Shown here: piece by piece, positions 52,965-62,865 of the stretch
Numbering within the stretch: position 1 is the stretch's first letter
How the letters are laid out: every line of letters starts with the position of its first letter
Source of the DNA: G965247265 sp965247265
GTDB taxonomy: Bacteria > Pseudomonadota > Gammaproteobacteria > UBA4575
NCBI GenBank assembly: GCA_965247265.1
Contig: OZ252002.1
Coordinates: 1,550,001-1,614,000 of the forward strand
Reading direction: 5' to 3'
DNA: 64,000 bases
Notes under the pieces: model-generated
Database searches by the model: none
What the model was told of the DNA's origin: nothing
Seen by the model: the letters and a program-made list of their open reading frames with translations, nothing else
Made by a program: the position numbers and the translations under genes

Positions 52965-54397
52965 TTGAGCGCTTCATCCGCAATACAATCTAACGATAAA
53001 GCACAGCAACATTCCTCGCTGTCAACATTGTTGCCCATCCTTGCATGCCCGACATGCAACAGTAAAGATACAGGCTTATTCATGGACGGAGCGAATCTCA
53101 CGTGCACACACTGCAGGACACACTTTCCTATATATAAGAGTGGAAATTCCGATGTACCTTGGCTATATGAGCAACCCCAACAAATGCTACTGGAGTGGAA
53201 GGCGCGCTTGAATGGATATCTTCACATGAATGCTATGGAACAACGGCATTTAAAAGATGCCTTGAAAGATAAGCGTCTTAGTAAAACAGCTCAAAAACGA
53301 ATCAATAAAGTATTACAAGCTAAAAAAGAACATCAAGCTCAGCTATTAACTATTATCAATCCGCTAGGACTTGAAGAAAAAGATTTTAATTCGCCTGTAA
53401 ACTCCATTAATGCATTGCATTCAAAAGTTCCAAAAGTTCAAGGGCTCTCGAGTTATTACGATAATATTTTTAGAGATTGGGCATGGAATAATGGTGAGAA
53501 TGAGCATTTACTATCAGCCGTAGAAAGTGTGATGAGTAATGAGAAAAGCTTGGGAAAAATTTTGACAGTTGGTTCGGGGCAGGGCGCTTGTCATATGATG
53601 TACATCAAAAGTATTCGCCAGAGTTATCTGTATTAGTAGATATTAATCCATTGCTTCTTTTTACAAGTAGTTTAGTTTCATGCGGAGAAAAGGTAGATAT
53701 TTACGAATTCCCAATTGCACCACTAAATAAAAATGTGTTTTCTGTTTTACAATGCTGTCAAGCACCTATGCCAATTGATGAAAATCTGATATTTATGTTT
53801 GCGGATGGAATGAATCCACCTTTTAAATCGCAAAGCTTCGATACAGTACTTACACCTTGGTTAATAGATATAGTTCCACAAAACCTACGAGACTTGATTC
53901 CACGATTTAATCAAATAATTAAAAAAGGAGGTTCATGGATAAATACCGGGTCATTAGCATTTTTTCACAAAAATCAAACATGGTGTTATAGCGAGGAGGA
54001 AGTCATTGAATTGCTCGAAAGAAATGGATTTGAAGTCAGTGAATTTAATCGTATGAAAATTCCCTATCTGCAATCACCCAGTAGTGCGCATGGACGTGTT
54101 AAAACAGTATTTAATTTTTGTGCGACTAAAATTAAAGATGTCAATCCAATACCAAAATTTGAATTTTTACCTGCATGGACAAAAGATACCAATAAATCTA
54201 TTCCTAGGCACAATGCGCAGGAAATTGAATCTTCTAAGCATCTTCTTCAGGCGCAGGTATTGGGAGCGATCGACGGAAATAGAAGTATTGATGAAATTGG
54301 CAATTTAATTGCAAAACAATATAGCCTTCACGTTGATGAAGCTATCTTTGCTGTTAGACGTATACTAATTGAATTCTACGAAGATACCTCTACTTAA
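52965..54397 (+). pseudogene. Trm112-like/SAM-methyltransferase fusion, frameshifted
   Basis: TTG start. N-terminal Trm112-like zinc ribbon 'ACPTCNSKDTGLF' and 'LTCTHCRTHFPI', a helical middle part, then a SAM-dependent methyltransferase whose motif I is cut: frame one has 'LGKILTVGSGQG' and ends at 53636, frame two continues 'RLSYDVHQKYSPELSVLVDI' with 'FADGMNPPFKSQSFDTVLTP' and the C-terminal PqqD-like 'GAIDGNRSIDEIGNLIAKQY' to 54397. One added G in the G3 run at 53582-53584 gives 'VGSGQGRLSYDVHQ', the expected motif. Substrate unknown. Confidence 0.75.
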
Positions 54398-54436
54398 TCT
54401 ACATTTATTAAATTTATATTGATAAAGACTCTAATT

Positions 54437-54987
54437 ATGAAAAACTTCTTTTGGTATTTTTGATTTCACTAAACAGCACGTTAATGGCGGGCACTTATGA
54501 TGAAAATTTAAAAGATCTGTTTGACTTAACTGGAATGAAAAACAGCTATGTCGAATTGTATACCGCCATTATTCAACAAATGCAAACTGGCTTTTTTCAA
54601 GCTATTGATAGAAATATTGGTGCCGATTCATATACAGAGGAACAACGATAACAAATTGGTGAGATTTTAAAAAGTAGGTTTTCGGAGATGGTAAAACACT
54701 ATGAAGATTTCGTTAGAGAATTAATACCCTATGAGAAAGTAGAAAATGATATTTATCTTCCATTGTACAAGGAAGCATTTACGGAAAGTGAAGTGAAAGA
54801 ATTACTTGAGTTTTATAGATCACCTATCGGCAAAAAATCCATCGAAATTGAGCAGAAAATCATCCAACAAGCCGTAGAAAGTTTTGCCGAAAAATATGAT
54901 CAGATAATTATCGACTTTATAAAAAACGAGATTGATGAAAATTTAAAGATTGTCAAAAAAGAAATTGAGGAGCAAGGCATAAATTAG
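54437..54987 (+). pseudogene. DUF2059 protein gene with a frameshift in the signal peptide and an in-frame stop
   Basis: ATG at 54437 reads 'MKNFFWYF' and stops; adding one T to the T4 run 54449-54452 gives the signal peptide 'MKNFFLVFLISLNSTLMAG'. The frame then runs to a TAA at 54649-54651 ('YTEEQR' stop 'QIGEILKSRF') and continues in the same frame to 54987. 'FTESEVKELLEFYRSPIGKK' is the DUF2059 core. Joined length is about 183 residues. Two separate lesions make a pure reading error less likely but not excluded. Confidence 0.75.
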
Positions 54988-55126
54988 TTGTCTTGTCACT
55001 TTAAATTTGTATTTTAATATTAAAGCTGATTATTTTTAATATTTTAAATTACATTACGAATAATTATTTAATTTATAAGTTGCTCGGAATTTAGTATAAT
55101 TATTGTTAAATACCATTGGTTGATTT

Positions 55127-56621
55127 ATGCAACAATTTTCCCGCTGCATTAGCGTTTTCAAAATATCTATTATCGTAGTGCTAACTATCGTAGCCACGAT
55201 ACTACTATTACGTGCTTTTGATGCGAGAAAACTTCCTGATTTAAACAGTTGGCATTGGCCGGCCATTGATAGTGAATATTCTGTTAATGGAGGCGATCAC
55301 ATTGCAAGCCTTGCTGACTACTTCGAACTGGAAGGTCGTGTATTTAATGAGTTAGAAATAAGCATTTTCCAATCAAACCTTGCTGTAAATACAACGCATC
55401 TCAATCACTATATTAGTGGCAGCCCTGTTGACCCCAATAATTTTAAACAAAGCTGGAATAGAAGTTATGAGTTAGTTCCGAACAACGTGCGCGGTGGTGT
55501 GTTAATGCTTCACGGTCTTACAGACTCGCCCTACAGTATGCGGCACACCGCTAATCTATTTTATGAAAAAGAGTTTTATGTTCTATCATTAAGAATGCCT
55601 GGGCATGGCACAATTCCAGGTGAGTTGATTGATGCAACCTGGCAAGACTGGATGGCAATTACTAATCTGGGCGCACGGCATGTGCGTAATAAGATTTCTG
55701 ATGAGTTGCCATTTTTTATGGTGGGATACTCCAATGGTGGTGCGTTAGCAGTCAAGTACTCCATAGATTCCATTGAACAACAGGATCTGCCGAAGCCGGA
55801 TAAATTGGTTCTCATGTCACCTATGATGGGTGTTACAGTATTTTCACGTTTTTCGAATTGGCATAAATTGCTAAGTTGGATCCCATATTTTGAAAAATTT
55901 CGCTGGCTAGATGTGTTGCAGAGTATGATCCATTTAAATACAACTCTTTCCCCAAAGCAGCTGGTAGACAAACCTATTTATTAACACGCGAACTTAACAT
56001 TCGTCTTAAAGCATTAGTCATGTCAGGTAACATTAAGCACTTACCACCTATGTTAACATTCCAATCTCTTGTTGATGCAACTGTTTTAACGTCAGCTATT
56101 GTGGATCGTCTATACAATCGAATGACGCCCAATAATAGTGAACTCGTATTGTTTGACGTAAATCGCTTATCAATATTAGATGATTTTCTACAACTTAAGC
56201 ATAACTCCCTATTTGAAAAAATTATTGAGTCAGAAAATAAGCCATATACATTAACGCTTGTTACAAATATAAGTGATACGTCTTCTCAAGTTCATGCGAT
56301 TTCCGTATCAAACCAAGCGACATTTGGTAGCAGACAAACACTTAATCTTGCATGCCCGACAAAATATTTTCTTTATCACATGTTGCAATTCCTTTCCCAA
56401 AAAACGACAAACTTTATGGCTCCATTGGGCCTGTCGCATTAAATAATTATGTCAATTTTGGAACATTTTCGCCAAGAGGGGAACGTGGCGTGTTGTCTGT
56501 TCCTATAACGCTTTTAATGCGGTTGCGTTATAATCCGTTTTTTGATTACGTGGAACAGCGAATTACTAAGCTAATTGAAGATTCAAACACACCCGAACTT
56601 ATTCAAATTCAGATAGACTAA
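55127..56621 (+). pseudogene. Membrane-anchored alpha/beta hydrolase, two frameshifts
   Basis: N-terminal membrane segment 'ISIIVVLTIVATILLLRAF'. 'GVLMLHGLTDSPYSMRHTAN' is the oxyanion-hole region, 'FFMVGYSNGGALAVKYS' holds the nucleophile serine, the acid region falls in the middle piece and the catalytic histidine in 'DKIFSLSHVAIPFPKNDKLY' in the last. Frame one ends at 55984; one extra A in the A3 run 55970-55972 leads to 'LVDKTYLLTRELNIRLKALV'. A second one-base gap about 56348-56352 leads to the last piece ending at 56621. Joined length is about 498 residues. Confidence 0.8.
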
Positions 56622-56697
56622 GTGTTAATTGTTCATGTGCGATACTAAATGAACTGGCACGTTAGTTAAATATACATTATAAAATACATTTGGCTTC

Positions 56698-58338
56698 ATG
56701 AAATCCGTCATAAAAATATCACTATTTTTGCTTTTTCTACTGGCTATTTCTCGTGTGCCAGTGTTTGCAGATGAAGCAATAGACAGTGAAATTAAAAATA
56801 AAATAGAAGGGTTGCAAACGAGTGGGAGTCTTCAAATTGAAAGCGCAGAAATAGCAACTAAAGAGCTACTTGTACAATTGTATTCATCACGAAATTACCA
56901 ACCACTTTGGATAAATAGGGAACGAGTTGATGATTTAGTTCTCTATTTAAAAACAGCTCCACAACACGGACTGCTCATTCAAGATTATTATGTAAATGAA
57001 ATTGAAAGATTACAAGCACAAGACAATCGTCAGGCAGAACTAGATATTCTTGCCTCCGAAGCATTTATTCGATTTGGCTATCACCAACGCTTTGGAAAAG
57101 TAAATGCACGTGATTTTGATTCTAATATTAATTTTAAAAGGGAGCTGCTTCCGGATCGAACATCAATCGGGCTTATAGAAGATTTAGCGTCTTCTTCTGA
57201 GTCCCTAGAAGAAATGGTGGACCAAATTATTCCACGAGGGCCCATGTATCGTGCCGTACAGGAAACATTGGAGCATTATTTAGAATTGCAAGCTAACGGG
57301 GGCTGGCCGTCAATTAATGATGGCCCCACGCTACATGTAGGTGACCAAGATTCTCGAGTGATTCAAATACGTAAGCGGCTAGCTATAACGGGTGATTTTA
57401 CTGGCAATACTAATTTTGAATCTGTAGTTTATAACTCTGATGTAGTAAAAGCTGTAACTGCATTTCAACAACGTCATTTATTAGAAAATGATGGCGTGTC
57501 AGGTGCGAATACAGTTGCGACCATGAATATTCCCATTCAACACCGCATTGATCAAATGCGATTAACCTTAGAACGAGTTCGTTGGGTTCAAGAGGAGATT
57601 ACAGAAAACTTTCTTGCTGTGAATCTTGCGAGCTTTAGAACTGCATTGTTTCGTGGTGGCGATGTAATATGGACGTCTCGTGTAATGGTGGGTAAGCCTT
57701 ACAGGCAAACACCTGTATTTCGTGGCGATATTCAATATTTAGAATTTAATCCAACCTGGACCATACCTCCAGGAATATTACGCAATGATACGTTGCCTGC
57801 AATTAAGAAAGATCCAAACTACTTGAGTGATAGAAATATTAGTGTAATTGATAGTGAAGGACGTAAAGTTAACCCAAACACCATCGATTGGAATACCTAT
57901 ACGCGAGGGGTACCTTATACCTTGCGTCAAGAACCGGGTCCTAATAATGCGCTCGGTCGAGTAAAGTTTATATTTCCAAACGAACATTTTGTTTTTTTGC
58001 ATGACACACCAAGTCGAATCCTGTTTAGTAAAGCTGAGCGCGCATTTTCATCGGGATGCATACGGGTAGAACATCCGCTCCAGCTTGCCAAGTTACTGCT
58101 TGATGATCATCAACAATGGAACTCAACTGCTATTCAATCGACTGTAGACAGTAAGGAGACGCGACGCATAAATTTACACGAACCATTCCCTGTATTAATC
58201 GTTTATCTAACTGCCGTTGCGGAACCAGGCAAGCCGCCCAGTTTCCCTCCTGACATTTATAAACGTGATGAAGCGTTATTGGATGCGCTCAATGGAATAG
58301 TCATTATAGATATTCCCGATTCAAAATCTTCTAGCTAA
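56698..58338 (+). CDS. ldtD: L,D-transpeptidase, YcbB/LdtD type
   Basis: 546 residues. Signal peptide 1-24 ('RVPVFADE'). Scaffold domain with 'NYQPLWINRERVDDLVLYLK', peptidoglycan-binding helix bundle at about 212-278 ('DSRVIQIRKRLAITGDF', 'VVKAVTAFQQRHLLENDGVS'), then YkuD catalytic domain with H435 ('FVFLHDTPSR') and C454 ('SSGCIRVEHPLQLAKLLL'). Makes 3-3 crosslinks in periplasmic peptidoglycan. Intact although both upstream neighbours are broken. Second L,D-transpeptidase of the window. Confidence 0.94.
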   Translation: MKSVIKISLFLLFLLAISRVPVFADEAIDSEIKNKIEGLQTSGSLQIESAEIATKELLVQLYSSRNYQPLWINRERVDDLVLYLKTAPQHGLLIQDYYVNEIERLQAQDNRQAELDILASEAFIRFGYHQRFGKVNARDFDSNINFKRELLPDRTSIGLIEDLASSSESLEEMVDQIIPRGPMYRAVQETLEHYLELQANGGWPSINDGPTLHVGDQDSRVIQIRKRLAITGDFTGNTNFESVVYNSDVVKAVTAFQQRHLLENDGVSGANTVATMNIPIQHRIDQMRLTLERVRWVQEEITENFLAVNLASFRTALFRGGDVIWTSRVMVGKPYRQTPVFRGDIQYLEFNPTWTIPPGILRNDTLPAIKKDPNYLSDRNISVIDSEGRKVNPNTIDWNTYTRGVPYTLRQEPGPNNALGRVKFIFPNEHFVFLHDTPSRILFSKAERAFSSGCIRVEHPLQLAKLLLDDHQQWNSTAIQSTVDSKETRRINLHEPFPVLIVYLTAVAEPGKPPSFPPDIYKRDEALLDALNGIVIIDIPDSKSSS

Positions 58339-58379
58339 TACTATAAATTGTGAACATTAGCATTTATGAGGTAATTTAA

Positions 58380-59030
58380 TTGTTTAAAAGAGTCTCAAGA
58401 ACTTTTCTCACCGGATTAATTGCAGCGCTTCCATTAGCGCTTACAGTTGCTGTTCTGGTTTGGCTGGTTCAGTTTTTTCATAAATTTCTTGGCCCAGAAA
58501 GTGCATTTGGTAAAACATTGGGCTCGATTGGTTACCAATTTGTAGCATCTGAAATTATTGCGTATTTAATAGGAGTACTGGGTACCTTAGCAATAATATT
58601 TTTTCTTGGCGTGTTGCTTGAGGCCGGGTTAAAGAGGCGCTGGAATTTATTACTGGATAACCTTATTGATCGCGTTCCGTTAGTGCGCACTATTTATACA
58701 GCGCTTAAAAGATTGATGGATATGTTTGATCCAAAAGATAATTCTGAATTAAAATCAATGAGTTCGGTGATGTGTCATTTTGGAGGTAAAGGGGGGACTG
58801 CAGTACTGGCATTGATGCCAAGCTCTAATAAAATTCATTTAAATGGTGACGAGTATTATGGTATTTTGATTCCCACTGCACCGGTACCTTTTGGCGGGGC
58901 AATTTTATATGTACCTGTTGAGTGGGTTGAGCCTATCGATATGAATTTTGATGGTTTGCTAAATGTGTATATGTCCATGGGGGCTACATCTTCGGACTTT
59001 ATTCATTCAAAATCTTCACAAAATTCATAA
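58380..59030 (+). CDS. DUF502 family inner-membrane protein (first copy)
   Basis: 216 residues, TTG start. Two membrane hairpins: 'FLTGLIAALPLALTVAVLVW' and 'IIAYLIGVLGTLAIIFFLGV'; then the DUF502 signature 'DRVPLVRTIYTALKRLMDMF' and 'PVPFGGAILYVPVEWVEPID'. Function unknown. It is 41 bp after ldtD in the same direction. A second DUF502 gene lies at 60340-60921 on the other strand. Confidence 0.88.
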   Translation: MFKRVSRTFLTGLIAALPLALTVAVLVWLVQFFHKFLGPESAFGKTLGSIGYQFVASEIIAYLIGVLGTLAIIFFLGVLLEAGLKRRWNLLLDNLIDRVPLVRTIYTALKRLMDMFDPKDNSELKSMSSVMCHFGGKGGTAVLALMPSSNKIHLNGDEYYGILIPTAPVPFGGAILYVPVEWVEPIDMNFDGLLNVYMSMGATSSDFIHSKSSQNS

Positions 59031-59250
59031 CCCGGCAGCAGCGAAAGCGGCTGAATTTAAAATATTTAGACCACAATAAAGCTTGCTATTATGCGTGAAG
59101 TTTTAAAGGTGTGAAATATGTATTCAGAGGCTTCTAGTGTAAAATTGGTAACATAACTCTGTGGATTAGCGACAAGGAATATCAAGGTTACATTGCATAT
59201 TATTGCAATTGGTAGTAGTCGATATAATCAATTAATTAATATTTAAATTT

Positions 59251-60159
59251 ATGACTGTTAAATACTTTCATCCTCGTTATTGGCACATTTGGTTTTTGTT
59301 TGGAATTTTGCGTGTTGTGAGTATCACACCCTATAAGATTCAGACATGCCTCGGGCGAAAAATGGGTCTACTTGCAAAATATTTCATGTGGAATCGAAAG
59401 AAAATTGCAGTAAAAAATTTAGAAACATGCTTTCCAAAATGGTCAAGTGATCAGCGTACTCAAATTTTGAATCTTCATTTTCAAAATTTAGGTATCGCAT
59501 TATTAGAACAAGGAATGACTTGGTGGTGGTCAGACAAAAGATTCAGTTCATTAGCAAATATTGAAGGTTTGGAAAATTTGCAAAAGGCGCTTGAAATGAA
59601 TAAAGGTGTGATTTTACTTTCTGGGCATTTTACAACTGTAGAAATTATCTCTCGGGTACTACGATTGCATGCAGAAGTTCATCCAATGTATCGAAAAAAT
59701 AATAATCCGTTATTGGAGCATCTAATTTCTAATGGAAGACTTAAGCATTGTGGTAAATTGATAAGTCATCGTAACATCAGATCATTAATCACAAGCTTGC
59801 GAAACAATGTACCGGTTTTATATAGTCCAGATCGTTATCTCGGTAGAAAGCGAAGTATTTTTGTGCCGTTTTTTGATATTCAAACACCTACTACACCTGC
59901 AACATCGCGGTTGGCAAATATATTAAACACTCCAGTTGTGCCTATCACTCAACGGCGTCTACCTAACAATCAAGGCTATAGCCTGGTGATATCTAAGCCG
60001 CTAGAAAATTTTCCGTCAGAAGATATCGTGAAGGATACCACGCGCATCAACAAGATTTTAGAGAGGCTAATACGTAATGATCCTGCAAATTACTTATGGA
60101 CTCACCGTAGATTTAAAAAAGTACAGCTAGAGGGAAATAGTCTCGCATACTCAAATTAA
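59251..60159 (+). CDS. LpxL/HtrB-type lipid A acyltransferase
   Basis: 302 residues. Inner-membrane acyltransferase that adds a secondary acyl chain to Kdo2-lipid A. N-terminal 'HPRYWHIWFLFGILRVVSIT' membrane part; catalytic HX4E in 'VILLSGHFTTVEIISRV'; 'PMYRKNNNPLLEHLISNGR', 'VLYSPDRYLGRKRSIFVPFF', 'TTPATSRLANILNTPVVPIT' and the closing 'NDPANYLWTHRRFK'. LpxL versus LpxM/P cannot be decided from sequence alone. Stand-alone gene. Confidence 0.92.
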   Translation: MTVKYFHPRYWHIWFLFGILRVVSITPYKIQTCLGRKMGLLAKYFMWNRKKIAVKNLETCFPKWSSDQRTQILNLHFQNLGIALLEQGMTWWWSDKRFSSLANIEGLENLQKALEMNKGVILLSGHFTTVEIISRVLRLHAEVHPMYRKNNNPLLEHLISNGRLKHCGKLISHRNIRSLITSLRNNVPVLYSPDRYLGRKRSIFVPFFDIQTPTTPATSRLANILNTPVVPITQRRLPNNQGYSLVISKPLENFPSEDIVKDTTRINKILERLIRNDPANYLWTHRRFKKVQLEGNSLAYSN

Positions 60160-60339
60160 AGATATTGAAAAAATATATTTGTCTCAAAATAGTCGATATT
60201 TGGCACATCGTACTTCCTCGTCGATCAATTCACTTTAATATTAGCTTCAATTATCCATTTTAATACCTGCAATTGTTTTTAATTGTATGAATATGAGATA
60301 CATATGTACTAATAATTCAACGATTCGAATGGCTTTAGG

Positions 60340-60921
60340 TTAATTTGGTGAAATAAGCGACCCTGATCCTTTTCCAAGTCGTTTTAAGCTCCCAGAAATA
60401 GTTCCGAAACCAACATCAAGTGGTTCAACGCGATCTTCAGTTAGGTATACAACATTACCTGATTTTGGATCTGGCGCACTTGGTAGATATACAACGACAA
60501 GGCCATTTTCTGTACGTTCAACTTCAAATGCAAGCTGAGATTGATCATCTAATTTGGCAAGAATAGGCTTAAGGGGGTTATCTACTTGTTCTTCATCCAA
60601 TGCACTTGCCGTCATGCTTTTAATATATGTATAACCTGGAATAAATATCAAAAGTTTAGTATCGATCGCATCAAATGCTTTTTGTCCTAATTTACTTTTC
60701 GCAATCATGCCTGCAAGAAAACTAAATAACAGGATGGCAAATACAGCCAATATATTTACAAGTGCAATACCACCAACAGATTCTATGGGAATCAATTTAC
60801 CTAGCGGCACGGCGATCTGCATCATAATTTTGAACGCTTTGCCAAGGATTGCCACTATAATGACAACTGGAATAAGAAATATTATACCGCCGATTATTGT
60901 TGTTCTAATGAAGTTAAACAT
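60340..60921 (-). CDS. DUF502 family inner-membrane protein (second copy)
   Basis: 193 residues. 'TTIIGGIIFLIPVVIIVAIL' and 'VNILAVFAILLFSFLAGMIA' membrane parts; 'IFIPGYTYIKSMTASAL' replaces the usual VP(L/V)VRTIY stretch; C-terminal 'VYLPSAPDPKSGNVVYLTED' and 'RVEPLDVGFG'. Diverged from the copy at 58380-59030 and on the opposite strand, so not a recent duplicate. Function unknown. Confidence 0.85.
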   Translation of the reverse strand: MFNFIRTTIIGGIIFLIPVVIIVAILGKAFKIMMQIAVPLGKLIPIESVGGIALVNILAVFAILLFSFLAGMIAKSKLGQKAFDAIDTKLLIFIPGYTYIKSMTASALDEEQVDNPLKPILAKLDDQSQLAFEVERTENGLVVVYLPSAPDPKSGNVVYLTEDRVEPLDVGFGTISGSLKRLGKGSGSLISPN

Positions 60922-61130
60922 TTTTCGACTCCTATAAAATTAGATAGAGCGTTACCGAATACATTATGTGCGAATAATTTATTGATCGGTATGGAATAGT
61001 TTAGATGGTAGTAAGACTATTTTTATAATTGTTAAAAGGTACACTGCTAACCTGAAATTTGATATGGGTATTTTCAGCAACGTACATAAAGTACAATAAG
61101 TTTATGTGACTATGGGTTTGGGGAATAAAT

Positions 61131-62320
61131 ATGATTCAAAACAAGACCTAAAGCAGCGGCCTATTACAATGTGTAATAACGATTGTTTTAGTCGTTCTAC
61201 TTTCTTCCTGCGCCACAACTTCTTTTCGTAATTATCTCAAAGTCGAATCGACTGCTATTCAAAATACACAGGATACTTTCTTAGGTAAGAGGGTAGCTCC
61301 CTATACCGAACAACATCCTGATAAGTCCGCTTTCTTTTTGCTTGAAAATGGAATTGAAGCTTTAGCGGCTAGATTGATTTTGGCAGAAAAAGCAGAAAGC
61401 AGTATCGACTTACAGTATTACCTTCTGCATGCTGATATAACGGGTTACTTGTTCGTAAATTCATTGCTAAAAGCGGCTGATCGGGGGTGCGGGTACGTAT
61501 CTTACTCGATGACATTACGACTGAAGGATATGACGCTGGAATGGCAGCTTTAGAATCACATCCAAATATAGAAATCAGAATATTTAATCCTTTTTCAAAA
61601 CGCTCAGTACGTCTTTTTAACTTTATTACAGATTTTGGGCGAGTTAACCACCGTATGCACAATAAATCGTTCACGGTTGATAATTTGTTCACGATTGTCG
61701 GTGGACGAAATATTGGCGCTGAATATTTTGCAGCAGACGAAGATGTAAATTTTGGAGATCTTGATGTGACTGGTGTGGGCCCGGTAGTTAAGGAAGCTTC
61801 ACACTCTTTTGATGAATATTGGAATAGTGATGCTGCAATTCCGGTTCTTGCACTTGTGGAAAAGGTGGATGGCCCAGGGCCACTTAATGAACGACGCAAT
61901 CGTATGGCAGAAATTGAAGCTGAGGCTACAGAAACGCCTTATGGCAAAGCATTGGAAATTTCGTATGAAAATCTAATCGGTCGTGGAAGTGAATATATTT
62001 GGGCAACCTCTCAGGTTATTGCTGATTCGCCGAGGAAGATTGAAGATAATGCTAATGCATTACAACCTAAGACTCTACGATCTCAACTTGGGCCAGTAGT
62101 GAGAGATACGCGAAAGCAACGTTTGTATTTGCCCTTTTTGTTAACCATTGCCTTGTTTGCGTTATGTTACTCAGGCCTTGGAGTTAGTTTATGGCCGAAT
62201 ATTGTTCCGCCCGATGTAAGTATCTGGGAGGCCGCTGCAGCTCATGATTCACAGTTATTTATGCTGGTAGGCGTTGTTATCATCATTCCGATAACACTTG
62301 CCTATACTGCATTTACCTAA
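61131..62320 (+). pseudogene. Phospholipase D 5' half fused to cydB 3' end, with stop and frameshift
   Basis: ATG 61131 reads six codons to a TAA (61149-61151); the frame then continues with a lipoprotein-like segment 'TIVLVVLLSSCATTSFRNYL' and 'LENGIEALAARLILAEKAES', 'SIDLQYYLLHADITGYLF' of PLD proteins. One more G in the G5 run at 61483-61487 gives 'DRGVRVRILLDDITTEGYDA'. A HKD motif follows in 'NHRMHNKSFTVDNLFTIVGG'. The second HKD half is missing: after 'LRSQLGPVVRDTRKQ' (about 62070-62120) the frame turns into the C-terminus of cytochrome bd oxidase subunit II ('LYLPFLLTIALFALCYSGLG', 'SLWPNIVPPDVSIWEAAA'), stopping at 62320, with 'FRGKVSE' of CydB after the stop. Confidence 0.8.
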
Positions 62321-62366
62321 TCAATATTCCGTGGAAAAGTGAGTGAATCACACTATGACTAGCAGA

Positions 62367-62666
62367 CTAGAGTGGCGAAATAGAGCATGCTTTTATATTT
62401 TTTTCGTTTTCTAGTGCTTTGTCCATCAATTCTGAGTATAGGCTAATAGACTTTGCAGCAAGTGTCTCATATTCTGGATGTCGATCAATTAATTCCCGCA
62501 CTTTATTGGAGTTTTTAAAAATCTCTTCTAAAAATTGAATATCCAATTCATTAAGTATATCTCCACGATCGACTTTTTCTTTAATGCTGATAACTCTTGG
62601 AAGTCTTTGGTTTACAAATCGATCTAATAATGTTTCGATTATCGCTTCATCTGCAGTGTCGTTCAT
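62367..62666 (-). CDS. Small helical protein of unknown function
   Basis: 99 residues from the ATG at 62666, which is preceded by a strong AGGAGG site; the frame opens at 62681 but the earlier codons hold the ribosome site. 'EAIIETLLDRFVNQRLPRVI', 'SIKEKVDRGDILNELDIQFL', 'EEIFKNSNKVRELIDRHPEY' and 'LYSELMDKALENEKN' suggest an all-helical cytosolic protein. No family is recognised. Its 3' end overlaps the region just after the cydB remnant. Confidence 0.75.
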   Translation of the reverse strand: MNDTADEAIIETLLDRFVNQRLPRVISIKEKVDRGDILNELDIQFLEEIFKNSNKVRELIDRHPEYETLAAKSISLYSELMDKALENEKNIKACSISPL

Positions 62667-62865
62667 AATATTCCTCCTCAAATAAAACTACATAGTTGAA
62701 CAGTGTATAGAGTCTGATTAATTAGATACAATTTGCGTAAAACTAATTAATCTGGAATATAGCATCAGGCTTTTTAAAACGTTGTATTATATAAGTAAAA
62801 CCGTGCTTATTAACCTTTCTATTTATATTTATAACATTATTAAGTAGTTAAAATTGCAGTATTTA

